DNA from: Methanobacteriota archaeon
GTDB lineage: Archaea; Thermoplasmatota; E2; DHVEG-1
NCBI GenBank assembly: GCA_903930505.1
Contig: CAIYYQ010000087.1
Coordinates: 1-7,615, forward strand
Direction of reading: 5' to 3'
DNA: 7,615 bases
Shown here: piece by piece, positions 6,475-7,615 of the stretch
Layout: every line of letters starts with the position of its first letter
Position numbering within the stretch: the stretch's first letter is position 1
Translations under genes and position numbers: made by a program
Notes under the pieces: model-generated
What the model saw: only the letters and a program-made list of their open reading frames with translations
The model's database searches: none
Told to the model about the DNA's origin: nothing

Positions 6475-6684
6475 ATGTTGGAAGGAATTCCCTGCGAAGT
6501 TGTAGAAGTTCTTGAACGAACCGGCATGGCTGGTGAAGCCTCCCAGGTGAAACTACGTGTTTTAGATGGCCGTGATAAAGGAAAAATCATCACGCGTAAC
6601 GTCATGGGGCCTGTTCGCTTAGGTGACATTTTAATGCTCAGTGAGACTCAAAGAGAAGCAAAGAAACTCGGTGGACCACGATAA
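6475..6684 (+). CDS. rps28e: Small-subunit ribosomal protein S28e (eS28)
   Basis: 69-residue OB-fold protein of the archaeal and eukaryotic 30S/40S subunit, located near the mRNA exit channel. The family's diagnostic segments are all present: [23 protein letters not shown] in the first half, [14 protein letters not shown] in the middle, and the C-terminal [11 protein letters not shown]. The start lies 4 bases after the L7Ae stop and has no clear Shine-Dalgarno, so it probably depends on ribosomes terminating on L7Ae. The N-terminus ([14 protein letters not shown]) is of ordinary length. Confidence 0.97.
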   Translation: MLEGIPCEVVEVLERTGMAGEASQVKLRVLDGRDKGKIITRNVMGPVRLGDILMLSETQREAKKLGGPR

Positions 6685-6690
6685 GAGGAG
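6684..6690 (+). promoter_or_regulatory. Shine-Dalgarno site of L24e overlapping the S28e stop codon
   Basis: AGAGGAG begins on the last base of the S28e TAA and ends 9 bases before the L24e ATG at 6700. It gives L24e its own ribosome entry, in contrast to S28e, which lacks one. Confidence 0.6.
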
Positions 6691-6699
6691 AAGGCGATT

Positions 6700-6882
6700 A
6701 TGGTTGAGAGAAGAACATGTTCATTCTGCGGCAACGAAATCGAACCGGGAACCGGTAAACTCTACGTGAAAAAAGACGGAAATGTGCTGCATTTCTGTAA
6801 AAACAAATGTCAGAAAAACATGCTTAAATTAAAACGCATTCCTCGAAAAGTAAAATGGACGAAATATTCTGCAAAACAATAA
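6700..6882 (+). CDS. rpl24e: Large-subunit ribosomal protein L24e (eL24), zinc-ribbon type
   Basis: 60-residue protein of the archaeal 50S subunit. The zinc-binding set is complete: Cys7 and Cys10 (CSFC) with Cys33 and Cys37 (CKNKC). The typical [13 protein letters not shown] and basic C-terminal [14 protein letters not shown] segments follow the family closely, and the length is normal. It is the third gene of the translation cluster, 15 bases after S28e. In many euryarchaea ndk and infB follow, but here a LarA-family gene begins 23 bases later, so the usual cluster is interrupted or differently arranged. Confidence 0.97.
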   Translation: MVERRTCSFCGNEIEPGTGKLYVKKDGNVLHFCKNKCQKNMLKLKRIPRKVKWTKYSAKQ

Positions 6883-6905
6883 AATTATAGAGATGGGTAA
6901 CAGGT

Positions 6906-7615
6906 ATGCACCTTTTATTACCCTATGGGAAACACACGGTACCAATAGATGTACCAGACAAGAATCTTTTAGATGTTGTTTTACCCAAGGAGATTCCTCA
7001 GCCTGAACATCCTGATTTTCTTCTCCATGGCGCGCTTGAAAAACCACTTGGAACCGATCGATTGTCTGAACTTGCTGGTGCCGGAGATACAGTCGCTATC
7101 GTTATTGATGATTACACCCGGCCGTGCCCCACACAGAAACTGCTACCTCCCGTGCTACAGGAGTTACGTGAAGCAAAAGTTGATGACACAGATATTCTCA
7201 TCATTATAGCCGGTGGTACTCATAAACCACCATCGCCCGATCAAATAAAAGAGATATTAGGGGAGAAGATTGCACGTACCTATCAAATTACTTCAAATGA
7301 TATCACGAGCGGAGATTATGTGACCGTGGGGACGACCCGACGGGGAAACACAATTGAAGTTTTACGCGACTATGTAGAAGCTGATGTGAAAATCCTTTTA
7401 GGGGATATCGAGTACCATTATTTTGCAGGATACGGAGGAACCCGAAAGAGTATCCTTCCCGGGATTTCTTCATACAATACCATTCAGCGAAACCATAAAC
7501 TGTTGTTTGATGAACGAGCCCAGACTGGTGTATTAAAAGACAATCCTATTCATCTGGAAATGAATGAGGCGATGCATCTCGCTGGATGTGATTTCGCGTT
7601 TAACGTTGTGATGGA
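6906..7615 (+). CDS. LarA-family protein (nickel-dependent lactate racemase-like), partial at the window end
   Basis: The reading frame from the ATG at 6906 stays open to the window edge, giving 236 residues; the family is about 420-430, so about half is missing. LarA enzymes move hydride at the alpha carbon of 2-hydroxyacids using the nickel-pincer nucleotide cofactor made by LarB, LarC and LarE. The positions equivalent to the L. plantarum LarA active site are present with a steady offset of two to three residues: Asp69 and Arg72 in DDYTRP, His106 in GGTHKPP, His171 in DIEYHYFAGYGG, Lys181 (cofactor tether) and His197 (nickel ligand) in NHKLL. It should therefore be a competent cofactor binder, but the family acts on several hydroxyacids and the substrate is not readable. 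It begins 23 bases after L24e with no room for its own promoter at normal spacing, so it is probably co-transcribed with the ribosomal genes. A plus-strand ATG at 6893 is in another frame. Confidence 0.88.
   Translation, partial: MHLLLPYGKHTVPIDVPDKNLLDVVLPKEIPQPEHPDFLLHGALEKPLGTDRLSELAGAGDTVAIVIDDYTRPCPTQKLLPPVLQELREAKVDDTDILIIIAGGTHKPPSPDQIKEILGEKIARTYQITSNDITSGDYVTVGTTRRGNTIEVLRDYVEADVKILLGDIEYHYFAGYGGTRKSILPGISSYNTIQRNHKLLFDERAQTGVLKDNPIHLEMNEAMHLAGCDFAFNVVM

Noticed and set aside
6973..7209. 78-codon plus-strand open frame and an overlapping minus-strand frame at 6829-7047
   Set aside because: Both overlap the LarA-family frame starting at 6906, which carries all the family's active-site residues; the alternatives resemble nothing known.

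Overview
This is an archaeal segment, probably from a euryarchaeote in the broad sense. The main evidence is the archaeal-type ribosomal protein cluster L7Ae-S28e-L24e, which bacteria do not have. TATA-like boxes sit 25-30 bases from the likely transcription starts, a T-run terminator follows the first gene, and the NDP-forming acyl-CoA synthetase and COG2108-type radical SAM protein are families common in archaea. The lineage cannot be fixed from the window. Base composition is moderately AT-rich and codon use looks even across the genes. No tRNA, rRNA, CRISPR array, insertion sequence or phage gene is visible.

Layout: (1) A minus-strand pyroglutamyl-peptidase I with an N-terminal signal peptide or anchor ends in a T-run at the window's left edge. 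(2) It is divergent from a plus-strand radical SAM protein of unknown function. (3) The radical SAM gene converges, with a 12-base gap, on a long minus-strand gene for a fused acyl-CoA synthetase (ADP-forming) and GNAT acetyltransferase with the Pat/YfiQ domain order. (4) Upstream of it on the same strand is an AcuC-type histone-deacetylase-family protein. (5) About 150 bases of divergent promoter DNA separate the deacetylase from the plus-strand L7Ae-S28e-L24e cluster. (6) The first 236 codons of a LarA-family (lactate racemase-like) gene follow L24e by 23 bases and run off the right edge.

How the genes may work together: the adjacent acetyltransferase-synthetase fusion and zinc deacetylase look like a writer and eraser for protein lysine acylation, comparable in logic to bacterial Pat with a deacylase, or to the Bacillus acuABC genes. 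Here, however, the synthetase half keeps both of its phospho-histidines. One polypeptide could therefore interconvert acyl-CoA and acid plus ATP and also acylate proteins. The secreted-looking peptidase and ADP-forming synthetase would suit a peptide- or amino-acid-fermenting lifestyle, but this is inference. The LarA-like gene in the ribosomal cluster has no evident functional link to translation.

Every stretch longer than 300 bases is covered by a gene. The intergenic regions (718-822, 1957-1968, 4780-4887, 5944-6098) are described as promoters, leaders or convergent ends.
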